A stretch of 64,000 nt of DNA from Amphiduros pacificus (GCA_949316495.1 OX439010.1:25239766-25303765); one strand, 5' to 3'; positions 37,961 to 50,240 are shown, numbered from the stretch's first letter. Translations and numbers: made by a program. The notes: a model not told the origin generated them from the letters alone.

Positions 37961-38971
37961 TTTATACCCAATGATTATTTAACATTTGAAACGTCTTGTC
38001 CTAAACAAATCTGATCCTTCCACAGAAATAAACTAGTGACATCCATCTCCCTCAAAATTGTTCTTACGTGTATTGTCTTATAAGTATCATCTATATATTT
38101 TTAATAGGCACTAATCTGTATATGTTTTTTGTTTTTTTGGCATTTTATAGTCCCCTATATTTCCCATATGAGATGCCTCATGCAGGCAACATAAGTTCCG
38201 TGATAACTACCTGATCAGGTGAATGATCTTCCTTCACACAAAGTGAGCCATCCAGGCAATATACCGGGCAGCCAGACTACTCTCCACGAACCGTAACCAG
38301 GGGTGGCACACTTCAGCTTTGATTCTCGCACCCCCGGGTGTGATTTTTTTAAAATAAAGAAAGATGTTTGGGACAACTTGTTGTCTTTTGAGATATCCCC
38401 GTATAGCCAGTTTTTTTAGGGGAGATGGTCTCCGAGTTTATCGGCATCTGTTTGAATACCTCCAATCCTCATTTTTTATTTATGAGCTGTAGAATAAAAA
38501 CCATAGCAACAGTACTGGATAAGTTATTGATAGCAACCGATTGCTATATCATAGTACATTGTTTACAGAACATTTGTCGTTCTAACTCAGTGGGGTCAGT
38601 TTTGGTTCTACCTTATTCAGGTATACAATCAAAATTTTCATGTCAAGCCCCTAAAGAGGACTTAAATTTGGGTGCAGTCTGTTTGTTAGTTCATATGTTA
38701 GGTCATCTGCATATAGTTTTAGTGCGATAAAGTCCTTGGGATTGCACAGATTGTTTTCATATTGCATGAGCACATTGTATATATCAGCATCTTGGACTAG
38801 TTTGATAATGGCTGTGATTGGGAGATTTTTGTTGCCCGAGTAACCACTTTTCCGAAAATCTTGTTCTACCACATTCAGTGGCAGGGGTCTTAAGGTCAAT
38901 GCTCTTATTTCTATCATAAAATAATGACATAAACCCAATTTTTGATACATTATCCTGTTATTCTATTTCAG

Positions 38972-39019
38972 TCGCACAAGTTTACGGACAATAGGAGAGA
39001 AAGGAGGACCAGATGATCT
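38972..39019 (+). CDS. Na+/Ca2+ exchanger, coding exon 3 (48-bp microexon)
   Basis: The acceptor TTCTATTTCAG and donor CT|GTAAGT frame a 48-bp exon that enters and leaves in phase 2. With the two bases from exon 2 it encodes SRTSLRTIGEKGGPDD. It adds a basic, serine/threonine-rich segment to the cytosolic loop, and RTSL and RTI contexts could be kinase targets (inference). Being symmetric and divisible by three it can be skipped without breaking the frame, as is common for loop exons in NCX genes. A large repeat element starts 28 bp after its last base. Its tiny size makes the call depend on splice sites and phase agreement, which are good. Confidence 0.68.
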
Positions 39020-39047
39020 GTAAGTAGTCATTTGACTGATATTTTTA

Positions 39048-41255
39048 TTACCCTCAGCCCCTGATGTAATCAGGCTGAGGGTATTGCAGTACTCCTGGCG
39101 TGGGTATGTATGTATGTATGTATGTATGTCTGTATGTATGTATGTCTGTAGCGAACATCCTTGTCATCGCGATAACTCAAGAACAAATGATGGCAGCTTC
39201 ATGAAACTTGACACACATATGCATCTGGTGAAAACCTCGGACGAGTTCGATGGACGACGACCTTGACCTATTTTTCAAGGTCACAGGGACAATTATGTGA
39301 AATCCCAAGAATCACAATAACTCAAGAACGAATGATGGCAGCTTTATGAGATTTGACACACATAAGCATCTGGTGAAGCCCTCAGAATTTTTCCTATGAA
39401 ACATGACCTTCACCTACTTTTCAAGGTCACAGGGACAATTATGTGAAATCATCTTGTCATCGCGATAACTCGAGAACAAATGATGGCAGCTTCATGAAAC
39501 TTGACACATATAAGCATCTGGTGAAAACCTAGGACGAGTTCGATGGACAGTGACCTTGACCTATTTTTCAAGGTCACAGGGACAATTATGTAAAATCCCA
39601 AGAATCACAATAACTCAAGAACGAATGATGGCAGCTTTATGAGATTTGACACACATAAGCATCTGGTGAAGCCCTCAGAATTTTTCCTATGAAACATGAC
39701 CTTCACCTACTTTTCAAGGTCACAGGGACAATTATGTGAAATCATCTTGTCATTGCGATAACTCGAGAACAAATGATGGCAGCTTCGTGAAACTTGACAC
39801 ATATAAGCATCTGGTGAAAACCTCGGACGAGTTCGATGGACGGTGACCTTGACCTATTTTTCAAGGTCACAGGGACAATTATGTGAAATCCCAAGAATCA
39901 CATAACTCAAGAACAAATGATGACAGCTTTATGAGATTTGACACCCATAAGCATCTAGTGAAGACCTCAGAATTGTTTCTATAAAACATAACCTTCACCT
40001 ACTTTTCAAGGTCACAGGGACAATTATGTGAAATCATCCTTGTCATCGCGATAATACGAGAACAAATGATGGTAGCTTCATGAAACTTGACACACAAAAG
40101 CATCTGGTGAAAACCTCGGATGAGTTCGGTGGATGGCGACCTTGACCTATTTTTCAAGGTCACGGGGACAATAATGTGAAATCCCAAGAATCGCAATAGC
40201 TCAAGAACGTATGATGGCAGCTTTATGAGATTTGACACACACAAGCATCTGGTGAAGACCTCAGACTTCTCATGATGGAACATGATCTTCACCTACTTTT
40301 CAAGGTCACAGGGACAATTATGTGAAATCATCCTTGTCATCGTGATAACTCAAGAACAAATGATGGCAGCTTCATGAAACTTTACACACATAAGCATCTG
40401 TTGAAAACCTCGGACTAGTTCGGTGGATGGTGACCTTGACCTATTTTTCAAGGTCACAGGGACAATTATGTGAAATCCCAAGAATCACAATAACACAAGA
40501 ACGAATCATGGCAGCTTTATGAGATTTGACACACACAAGCATCTGGTGAAGACCTCAAGACTTCTCATGATGGAACATGACCTTCACCTACTTTTCAAGG
40601 TCACAGGGACAATTATGTGAAATCATCCTTGTCATCGCGATAACTCGAGAACAAATGATGGCAGCTTCATGAAACTTGACACACATAAGCATCTGATGAA
40701 AACCTCAGACATTTTTGTATGGAACATGACCTTCACCTACTTTTCAAGGTCACAGGTACAATTATGTGAAATCCCTATCATTGCTATAACTCGAGAACGA
40801 ATGATGGCAGCTTTATGAGATTTGACACACATAAGCATCTGGTGAAGACCTCAGACTTCTCTTGATGGAACATGACCTTTACTTACTTTTCAAGGTCACA
40901 GGGACAATCATGTCAAATCCACGTCATTGCAATAACTTAAGAACAAATAATGGCAGCTTCATGAAAATTTACACACATAAGCATCTGGGAAGACTTCAGA
41001 TGAGTTTGATGGACGGTGACCTTAACCTGCTTTTCAAGGTCACCTGCCCATCTCAATAATTCTAGAGTAAATGATGACAGTTTCATGATACTTGACACAC
41101 CTAAGTTATCAAAGGAAGTAGATTTTATGGGTTTTTTTAACCCCTGCATCAATTTGCCTTGGTGCAGTGACGTTTTGTTCACAAATATTGTGTGGAGCGA
41201 ATGTTGTACATGAGTTACCAGGGCTGAGGGTTGATGCATCTCTGATGCCTATGTT
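39048..41255 (+). mobile_element. Helentron-derived-like (HINE/pearl-type) element, copy B
   Basis: About 2.2 kb, in the same orientation as copy A and with matching ends (TTACCCTCAGCCCC at the left, GATGCCTATGTT at the right). The (GTAT)n tract is slightly longer and the core holds about 13 monomers of ~146 bp, counted by CAAGGTCAC at 39287, 39423, 39570, 39716, 39863, 40008, 40156, 40302, 40450, 40597, 40746, 40892 and 41037. Type 1 monomers contain GTGACCTTGA-N8-TCAAGGTCAC, a perfect dyad; type 2 monomers have TGACCTTCACCT in the left arm. Identity to copy A looks very high, so the two copies are young or have exchanged sequence. No coding capacity. Confidence 0.55.
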
Positions 41256-41538
41256 ATTCATATTATTGATGTGCAGGTGGATTATTAGATGACAGAGATG
41301 TGTCTCAGGTGCATGGTTTTTCAGGTTTATTTTTAATTGAATACCTATCACATTTGATACTTTCTATGAAGAGAAATATGATGCCAATTTGAGCAAGATA
41401 ATGAAAGTTGGTCATGAAATGGCATACTAATTACATTTCTATGCCTTTATATTACATCTCTAGTTATTGATATGGTTCTGCTTTTATACACAAATAAAAT
41501 GTTTCAGAACAAATATGAAAAGTATTCAGCCATAAAAA

Positions 41539-41997
41539 TAGTGTTCTCCAATCACCCATCGGCAAAGCCCAGATAGGTGTTCTGGAGGGGTTTGTCGAAC
41601 GTCCAAGGTCTTTACCAATTTCAACTAAAGAAAAGTTTGGTGGAGTTGTTAGAGCTCTAGTGAAGTAAAAAATCGCCAGCTGTAAAAACTGAGGTAAACC
41701 CGTTTAAACATCCAAATTGAACCCGTTTTAACTACCGTTAAAACGGGTTTGATTCAGTTTTTGCAGCTGGCAACTTATATCAAGTATTTATATTTTCTTT
41801 ATTTAATGTCATCCAAAGAATAATCAAGCTTTTTGGGACATTTTAGATATAATTATGGCATAAAATATGAATTATCGCTTAAACAGTTGGGTATTTAAAA
41901 AATCACATCTGAACGAGATTATGACCAAAAAGCAAAAATCTCAGACCTCTCCAGATCACCTATCTGGGCTTTGCCGATGGGTGATTGGAGAACACTA
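41539..41997. mobile_element. MULE-like non-autonomous element (459 bp)
   Basis: Long near-perfect inverted termini: TAGTGTTCTCCAATCACCCA continuing through CGGCAAAGCCCAGATAGGTG, about 50 bp with few mismatches. GCCATAAAAA lies directly outside both ends (41529-41538 and 41998-42007), a 10-bp target duplication that fits Mutator-like elements (usually 8-11 bp). No transposase frame. The ends and duplication are almost intact, so the insertion looks recent. A palindromic segment lies inside (41675-41771). Confidence 0.8.
41675..41771. other. Nested palindrome inside the MULE-like element
   Basis: GCCAGCTGTAAAAACTGA at the left pairs with TCAGTTTTTGCAGCTGGC at the right. Within it AACCCGTTTTAAC (41720-41732) pairs perfectly with GTTAAAACGGGTT (41737-41749) across a 4-base loop. 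It may be a small MITE inserted into the larger element, or a cruciform-forming core of that element. Confidence 0.8.
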
Positions 41998-43816
41998 GCC
42001 ATAAAAATGGTAAAGAGTGCAGAGCTTGAGAAAGAGAAGCTTGATGTCCCAGAGTACAATCACTTTGTGCTGTTATGAGGGTTATCTTGGAGAAATAAAA
42101 ATATTTTGAAGAACACCTGCCTTTTTTAATCAAATTAACACAAGAAAAGTTCTGTTTCCCTTATATTTCACGAGGACAAGGGTTTTGAATTTAGGCTTGC
42201 CCTGTTACCCAAAGCAAGCAATTTTTTGGACAGGGCCAGTAAATTTTTGAGGTTTTTTCTACTTTTTCCCAATGTTTGACTGATTGAAAGTTGAAAACCA
42301 TATATCTGACACTGATTGGGACTCAAAATATTATTTGAATGAAGGAAATAGGCAGTGTCATAAGAGGACATGGAGGGAGGGGAAATCTGAGACTGGAGAC
42401 AATTTGTAGCCATGAGCATTGATAATCTTTGAAAGGACAATTTTTTATGACACATCAGAACATTATGATGGACATCACATAATGGTTCTTGGACATGATT
42501 GTTTGTTTAAAAATGATAATTTGCATGGAAAATTAAGAAAAGGAACAAGAGGCTATTGCTGAACTGAATTTAAACTGAATAAAAAATATATAGTTTTAAA
42601 AGATCAAGATGAATGTAAAAAGTAATGTTTTTCAGGTTAAACTGATTGCCGTTTTTCAAGAAAATTTTAGATAATGGAAAGCGTAAAAAATGGAAAAAAA
42701 ATGGAAAGTTTTATCCAGTCTCTAAGGTTTTGTGGAAAGCATTGATCATGAGAAATAATTGTCCTTTGAAAACCTTCTAAGCTGATTTCAATTAAATATA
42801 TACATTCAATTTTGTTATATGTAAAAAGTTCATGTCGACAAGTCAAATTAAGGTAAGATGGAAAGATAAACAAGATTCACTCAGCATGCTCCCGACCAAA
42901 CTGGGAGAGAAAAGTCACATTTAAGATAACATCACTTGCCACAATGCATCAAAAGTATGGCACCACCCATAACTCAGCCCATGTTGAGAATTTCTTAGAA
43001 ACATTTAATATTGAGCAAGTCTAGAAAAAAATTGTTCATTTTTGAATATATACCAAAAGGTGGAATATTAATTGAGAGTCGGGTGTTTTGTTACTGGTAC
43101 TATGTCTCAACAAAAAGAATGACCTCACAAGGATCCCAGTGCAATCCACTCCACTCACACTGAATCTTTAAGTCACATCACTTTTTTTTCCATTCAAATT
43201 TTTAGAAATTGTGTTAGCATGAAAATTCTTTTACATATTCTCCAAAATGTTCAAATATTGGTGTGTTAGAATTTGTTATTTGATTTTCAGCTTCATGGGG
43301 TCAGTTGTTTGTCACGGATCTCAGGATCGAGACCCTTTTATTTTATTGTCTGACCTCTTGGATGTTTTACCTGGAGGTCATTGTTATAATCTGTTTCTAT
43401 TTATTTATGATCTAAACTTAACTCACCCCAGGCATTTCACATATAAGCAATTGTTTAACTGTATCTGGTTATGCAACTTGTAAAGGTCGTGTTTACATAT
43501 ATCGGTAGGGTTATCCTACTTGTCATGCCGACTGACATATATGTGACGATTTTATTTCCACATACTTCATTGTGTATATTTTGTGAGGGTTTTTTTCACT
43601 TATATGTGTCTGACACGTGTTGACCTCAGGATCACCCCTTTTTACCTCAATCGACAGATGCTGATTATTGATTAATGTGTTCATCATAATTTTTAAAGCA
43701 CAGTGATATTGCATCAGAAAGCAATCTTCCTGTCTGGTATAGGTGCAAAACATACTCCTAAATTCTTTGCATGAATCTATTGACTGCACAGAAACAGATA
43801 AGAAACAGATAACAGA

Positions 43817-43987
<171 letters not shown>

Positions 43988-44051
43988 AAAATGTTCACAT
44001 GATGTCATATGATGACATCATCTGTTCATCATAAATCAGAGATGGAGAGCA

Positions 44052-44165
44052 TTACAAATATTGCATTACAAATATTGATTTACAAATATTGCATTACAAA
44101 TATTGATTTACAAATATTGCATTACAAATATTGCATTACAAACATTGCTTTACAATTATTGAACT
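44052..44165. repeat. ~14-bp minisatellite (TTACAAATATTGCA)
   Basis: About eight units alternating CATTACAAATATTG and ATTTACAAATATTG, shortly after the AT tract. Confidence 0.88.
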
Positions 44166-44683
44166 GTGAATACAAAGTCAAAAGTAAAAATGGCATGAAA
44201 GCCCTTTAAAATTACATTTGCAAAGTGTTCTTTTCACGAGATTGTTAAAAAAGTTGCATCTTATTTGTTTAAATGTGAGCAAAGTTTTGGTAATTAACGG
44301 TTGATTTATCTGTAATTCTCAAGGAAATACCTGCCGGCTTATTCAGGACTAATAGGTCCATCCTACAGACAGAAGAAAAAGAGGTTGGTTACTATGGAAA
44401 CATAATATTGTCTTGAGAAGCACACTAAATGGTTCCATTGTGGTGTCACACAAAATGTTGTCCCTTCTTACTGCCCTGTGTTGCTATGGAGGTGTCACGA
44501 TCAGTGTTCATACCAAAGAAACTTTGCCCTTTGAAGACTTCACTGCTGTTGTTGACCTACTGCATGGATGTCGTAAGTCTGTCTACACTTCAGTATTGTC
44601 TTGTAATATTAAGATGATATCATGCAACATTCCATTGACCCATTGCCTCACACTGTCCACTATTGGTACCAGCAAACTCCATG

Positions 44684-44697
44684 TCGCCCTCTGGTGG
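44684..44697 (-). promoter_or_regulatory. CTCF-like motif, minus strand
   Basis: CCACCAGAGGGCGA on the minus strand matches 13 of 14 core positions. Its orientation is opposite to the motif at 24481. Motif evidence only. Confidence 0.22.
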
Positions 44698-44742
44698 AGT
44701 TTGCCATCAAGATGGAGGTCATTTAGTGATTTCTCAGAAAAT

Positions 44743-45344
44743 ATACCCAAACCATCGTCAAAATAGACTTGAAATCCTTTGATTTTAGGAATACCATGCA
44801 CTGTCCATCCAATTTAAGTCCTGACTCTGTAAGAACTCTACTTCCGGCAACTAACAATCAAAGAATTATGTACCGTTTAAATCAACTTAAGATGTCAGCC
44901 TTGTTTGAAAATATTTCTTTGTTTTTTCTTGATCTCAGCATCGTTTCGCCATTTTTTACGAGTTTGCGCAAAGACGTGAAAGTGGGTCAGTTTATTCACA
45001 CGAGTGACAGCAACAATCTGGGAACTCCACAACGTTGTTGTGCTTCTGATGTTATATGATGTTTCTCCCTTGGTGTATCTATGACGTCATCACTTGGACT
45101 CTTCCAAATGCCATTTCACGTTGTCATGTTTGATATCGGGTAAAAAACTGAAGAAAAAACACTACAGAATTCATACGGATTTGTATTTTAAGACATTATG
45201 ACTGGGAACGATAGTGACATGGGTCATAACTGCAACAGTCAATCGCCGGAGGTCGAGTTTATTTACTGGGGAAACTTCAATATGATGGGCAGTGTTTCGA
45301 GAAACAGTGGATTTCAAGTCTATTTTGCCGATGGCTTTGGGTAT
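44743..45344. mobile_element. Possible TIR element, ~602 bp, 35-bp inverted ends
   Basis: ATACCCAAACCATCGTCAAA plus ATAGACTTGAAATCC at the left matches the reverse complement of 45309-45344 with about three differences. AAT lies next to both ends and could be a short target duplication. The interior has a short frame (45198-45366, starting MTGNDSDMGHNC) whose GFQVYFADGFG comes from the right inverted repeat, while the left repeat gives GFQVYFDDGLG on the minus strand. The superfamily is unknown. Confidence 0.5.
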
Positions 45345-45454
45345 AATGCATATCTTTTAATGTCCTGAATATATTGTTTTGCATTCACAGTATTATTTTC
45401 AAAGCCTATCTGAAATAATATTCTTAATTCCTGGGATGCGTTATGTTTTTCCTC

Positions 45455-45608
45455 AAGATATATTATTTCATACCCTGGATATATCACTTCATGCTCTGGA
45501 TATATTTTGGAATGCCCAGGATATATTATTTCATGCCCTGGATATATTTTGGAATGCCCAGGATATATCATTTCATGCCCTGGATATATCTTTGAATGTC
45601 CTTGATGC
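45455..45608. repeat. 21-bp minisatellite, ~7 copies
   Basis: GATATATTATTTCATGCCCTG alternates with GATATATTTTGGAATGCCCAG, forming a 42-bp dimer in the centre. Confidence 0.9.
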
Positions 45609-46159
45609 CCTATTTGGATTGAAAGTTTAATTAGGGGAGTTCTTGTACGAGGAAATCATTGAAAAAGTTAGTACTGTGTATTCCTCAAATGTCAGGTTTC
45701 TTCCCAAGACAGAGAATATACATAATTTGTTTTGTCTCTTTAGGTTTGACCCCAGGAAACTAATTCAAGATTAGTTTTTTCTTTTTCAAATTTCTCAGAA
45801 ATGTTATGACAGCAGACAAAAATGATCTTATCATCATATTGGCAATGTATACAAGATAATAATTAATTTATAGATTTAACCTTTACATAAATATATTACT
45901 GAAATTTACCCATTTTTTATTATACAGCTTGATTATAAAGTATTCATCAATTTCTCAAAAATATAGATCTCTTAGTTCATCACCTCAGGAGACATGTAGA
46001 TTCATTTTCTTTCTTATACCAGATTGTCAGTTCGATTGTTTAAATAAAGGCTGCTGGTTTTAATAGTTGATAAGGTATTGTTGTTTTGCAAAGATTTTGT
46101 TTTGATAACATCCCAGGTCTTTGTTGGATGGTAATTGAGAATACAGTTGTAGAACTGAT

Positions 46160-46697
46160 GAACAGTCACAACACTTACAACATGGTAAAATATTATATCA
46201 GACTGTATTCACTTACAACATATTAAAATGTTACATATCAAACTACATACACTTACAAAATGGTAAAATGTTACATATCAGACCGCATACACTTACAAAA
46301 TGGTAAAATGTTACATATCAGACTGCATACACTTACAAAATGGTAAAATGTTACATATCAGACCGCATACACTTACAAAATGGTAAAATGTTACATATCA
46401 GACTGCATACACTTACAAAATGGTAAAATGTTACATATCAAACCACATACACTTACAACATGGTAAAATATTATATATCACACTGCATACACTTACAAAA
46501 TGGTAAAATGTTACATATCAAACCACATACACTTACAACATGGTAAAATATTATATATCACACTGCATACACTTACAAAATGGTAAAATGTTACATATCA
46601 AACCACATACACTTACAAAATGGTAAAATGTTACATATCAGACTGCATACACTTACAAAATGGTAAAATGTTACATATCAGACTGCATACACTTACA
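46160..46697. repeat. 40-bp minisatellite, about 13 copies
   Basis: The unit is ACACTTACAAAATGGTAAAA followed by TGTTACATATCAGACTGCAT. Variants AAACCACAT and ATATTATATATCACACTGCAT alternate near 46440-46600 as an 80-120 bp higher-order pattern. Confidence 0.94.
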
Positions 46698-48294
46698 TTT
46701 TCTATGATAATAATTCTATTTTCTATAATCACGAATGATGTTAAGATGATTTTATAACTGTAAATATCTGTGGAAAGAAACCCTGCAAAGCAACAATTGA
46801 GACACCCCAGAGATGTAAATTGGTTTATTGTCATTGAATTAAGAAGAATTCTTGTTTCACCTGTATTTCTGAGATTTGTTGCTAATAATCTTGTTTGAGC
46901 TCTTGTTACCAACTCCACCCAGGTGGAATGTGATGAGCTTATCACAATGTATTGAGGATGTTGAAGTGTGATAGCTTTCACTCTTTAATTATAAATTGTT
47001 GCATCAAAATAGATTTTATGAGAAATCAAACATGGAACTATTTTTCTATGGAGTAGCCATTTTCTCGCTAGGGGTAGTGAATGGGGGGACCACAACAGAG
47101 ATGGCAGTGAAAACAAGGATTTAAATTCTATTCACCTTTGCTGCGGGTGACTTAAAAGACCTATCCCACATGTTCCAAAATGGTAAGATAAAGTTTAATG
47201 CAAGTTTGAACAGCTTTGTTAAAAGATGTGAAAGATTTTCTTGCCTGTATAACCTTTATAGCAACTTGCCTGCTCTGAGCACATGGGTTTTGAAAGTAGT
47301 ACCAGAAAAATGCTAATCAAGGTTGGCTTTTGGTTAATATTTTGCATGTTTTTTTTCGAAAAGGATTAGATATTTAAAACTATTACAATGGGACCCATGT
47401 ATCTATGTGAATGTTTAAATCACTTGTTTGATGTAAGGCCTCATTAGCACCGGTTATATCTTGGTTTATTATCTGTCATATTTTGTAAAACTATTGACCC
47501 AAATAACAAATGTCTACTTCCCCCACAGAATTTATTAATGCAAGTTCCTTCCTGTTGAATGTTAGGTTTGATTCTAATTTGTAGTGGGGCTGCAGAATAT
47601 ATCTTCATAACCATATAGACACTGAACCACTTCTAAAATCTTCCACTTGTACTCATAAACCTCAAAATCAGGAATATTTTTTCAGCTGGTAATGACATTG
47701 TCATTTTAGCGGAATCGTTAAGAACAGTTTGTTGCTCTCAGTTAATCAATTAATGTTGTTTACCTGTACATAACAACCGTTGTGTTTTATGTATAATGAA
47801 CTCAAACACAAACATATAGATTACACATACATGGATTAACTGCCACAGATACAAAGTAACCAGTGCAGATCCCAAGACTGAATCACATCATTATATCAAA
47901 CCATAGTTGTTTTTCAGGAAAGCATTTTAACATTTTTTATCATTATCATTTTTTTTTGTATAATATGAGACTATAAAAGAACATTTTTAAAAATAGTGTA
48001 TGATGGCCCAATTATGCTAATAATTTGGGTCATTAGAGGTGTGAATAACCCTTAAATCAAGGCAGACATGAAGCAGGGAAGATTCAGGCGTGAACAACAG
48101 TGAAATGTATAGTGAAATGTATAGTGTTTGGCCTCAGTGTATTATTGCCGTAACATCTGGAAGATAGTGACTAAGGTAGCCACAGCTAAAAGTCTTTACT
48201 TTGTTAATTCAGAACTTTAGGTCTGAGAGAGCCTCTCTGTATGATATAGATGGCTGTTTTTTTTTTAAAATGAGGCTTCCAAAACTTTGCATTT

Positions 48295-48334
48295 TTTGAA
48301 TATGTTGTTTTTACACATAAACAACATATTCAAA
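48295..48334. other. Perfect 16-bp inverted repeat (hairpin)
   Basis: TTTGAATATGTTGTTT (48295-48310) pairs perfectly with AAACAACATATTCAAA (48319-48334) around the loop TTACACAT. AT-rich; no mature microRNA-like context was recognised. Confidence 0.75.
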
Positions 48335-49018
48335 TGTCAAAAAAGTCCCAATAATTTTAAACCATTTTCAGTACAATAAATGCCTTTCTCCTGAGTTTTC
48401 CTGATAAATAGATAATTTTTGTTCTGCAAAAAAGACATAGATTTTTTTATAAAAAAAATCATGTTCTATCATCCTTTATCTGGCAAAATTAATCATAAAC
48501 AATTTCAGAAAAGAATTAATTAAGCATCTCACGTGTCTAGTAATATCATATAGTTACTATTATTCAACAGGTGTGGCAATGTTCGAGTTGAATCACCAGT
48601 GCTTCAGTCCTTTAGGCCAAGTATTACACAAACACGCAGTTAATTTCTGACACTTCTCCAGCTATTAAGTCCATGATTCCTGTATTTATTTGTCTCAAGG
48701 CATCCAAATGACTATTTTCATTATGTACTGATTTTCTCAAGCCAGTTTTGTGACACCAGGCTGTCATTATTTCTGATATTGACATGTGAAAATGAATGAT
48801 CAGCACATATCAGTGCATAACACGGTTTCTATGGCGTGTGGTTTTGCTGACAACCTTAATTAGTGTTATTTCGGTAAATTGCTGTTCAACTAGAAAGTAT
48901 GGTCCATCTTTTTAGCCTGCATTAGTATAAGCACTTCTAATCATTATTGGGGATTAAAGATCAATTCTTAACATAATTATTGTAAAAACATTCTTGAGGG
49001 TTTCCAGTTGGCACTCTA

Positions 49019-49338
<320 letters not shown>

Positions 49339-49473
49339 CATATATATCAGTTAATTCCAACATCTCTACCAGTAAATTATCAAGAATCAGATTCCTTCAG
49401 TAACCACTTACAAGAAGAACATTACAATTTTAAATTGATATGCTGTCTTGAGTCATAGCTGTGGCTTGTCATG

Positions 49474-49486
49474 TGACCTTTGACCT
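49474..49486 (-). promoter_or_regulatory. Perfect DR1 nuclear-receptor motif
   Basis: The minus strand reads AGGTCA-A-AGGTCA, the consensus DR1 element used by HNF4, RXR and COUP-TF receptors, extended upstream to TCAAGGTCAAAGGTCA. It lies outside any tandem array. Function is inference from the motif alone. Confidence 0.35.
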
Positions 49487-49929
49487 TGATACAGTGCCCT
49501 TGAATTTGTGTGCATACAACATCTCACAACCATTAAAAGTGAATGAACATAGTTCAATGGCCTTTGAGCATTGCTTTTTGAAATGTTTGTGAACATTTCT
49601 TCATAAATGATCATTTTAATCCTTTCAAGAGCAGACTTGAGCAGATGATAATTTTGACCAAGCAAAATGCATGCACATATCAAATTTGGCCCCAATTTGT
49701 TATCTCATATTCTGCATTACATCGGTAGCATTGCTTGTCATTCAATCTTCTTTCTACCTCTCACTCATTGCCTTGTTTTTTATCTCATTCTAAGTTTGGA
49801 ATTTCCCAAGTCAGAAGTACTCGTCTTGCTCACCAGAAAAAAACATCCAATCTGAATTGACCTACATCACGTTATAACTTATGATCAGGTGTCAGAGGCA
49901 TAAACTGACCAATTAGTTCAGCTGTCAGA

Positions 49930-49966
49930 ACCATAGAGAAAAAATAGATTATACTTTCTCTATGGT
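49930..49966. other. 12-bp inverted repeat (hairpin)
   Basis: ACCATAGAGAAA (49930-49941) pairs perfectly with TTTCTCTATGGT (49955-49966) across 13 bases. Confidence 0.65.
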
Positions 49967-50089
49967 CAGAACAAAACAGAATCTATTTCAGTAAGCATTT
50001 ACTCCCCATCAATCAGTCCACCGCCAGATTTTTTGTGGTTGATTCTGTGCACACCTTTATACCTTTGGTCAATGTTGGTTGGAGGGACT

Positions 50090-50240
50090 GATATGATAGA
50101 GAAGTCCTGCTATGGAGGATATTTATCTCAAATCTCATTGGCTAATAGTTCTATATTATCCAAAATGGCAGCCTCCTTGACAACAAAGTGATTGCGATTA
50201 GATTTTTGAAAAAATCATAATGAAATGGAAAAAGAACTGA
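50090..50240 (-). repeat. Unclassified dispersed repeat, copy 2
   Basis: The reverse complement (…TTGTCAAGGAGGCTGCCATT…) aligns by eye with 31085-31210. Its flanks do not match. Confidence 0.5.

Larger units (their letters stand above)
34403..38971 (+). other. Intron 2 of the exchanger gene (4.6 kb)
   Basis: Donor GTTAGT at 34403, acceptor TTCTATTTCAG ending at 38971; phase 2. About half is repeats: a 71-bp array split by an inverted-repeat element (34803-37025) and a 22-bp array (37455-37960). 34403-34802, 37026-37454 and 37961-38971 look unique. The minus-strand open frame at 38651-38950 is discussed under rejected items. Confidence 0.75.

Noticed and set aside
37463-38014. LHVYTQTAACLYS repeat protein
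   Set aside because: 22-bp minisatellite in intron 2.
38290-38340. CAGGGGTGGCACAC-like hAT terminus
   Set aside because: Only AACCAGGGGTGGCACAC at one side; no matching inverted end or duplication within a kilobase.
38651-38950. 99-residue minus-strand frame containing LKLYADDLTYEL
   Set aside because: YADD recalls a reverse-transcriptase catalytic motif and the composition is not repetitive, but no other RT motif surrounds it and the frame is short. Could be a tiny fossil; a protein search would decide.
44413-44801. 117-residue plus frame and 72-residue minus frame
   Set aside because: Protein-like composition, but no recognised family, no phase-2 splice sites to fit the exchanger, and overlap with a possible TIR element.
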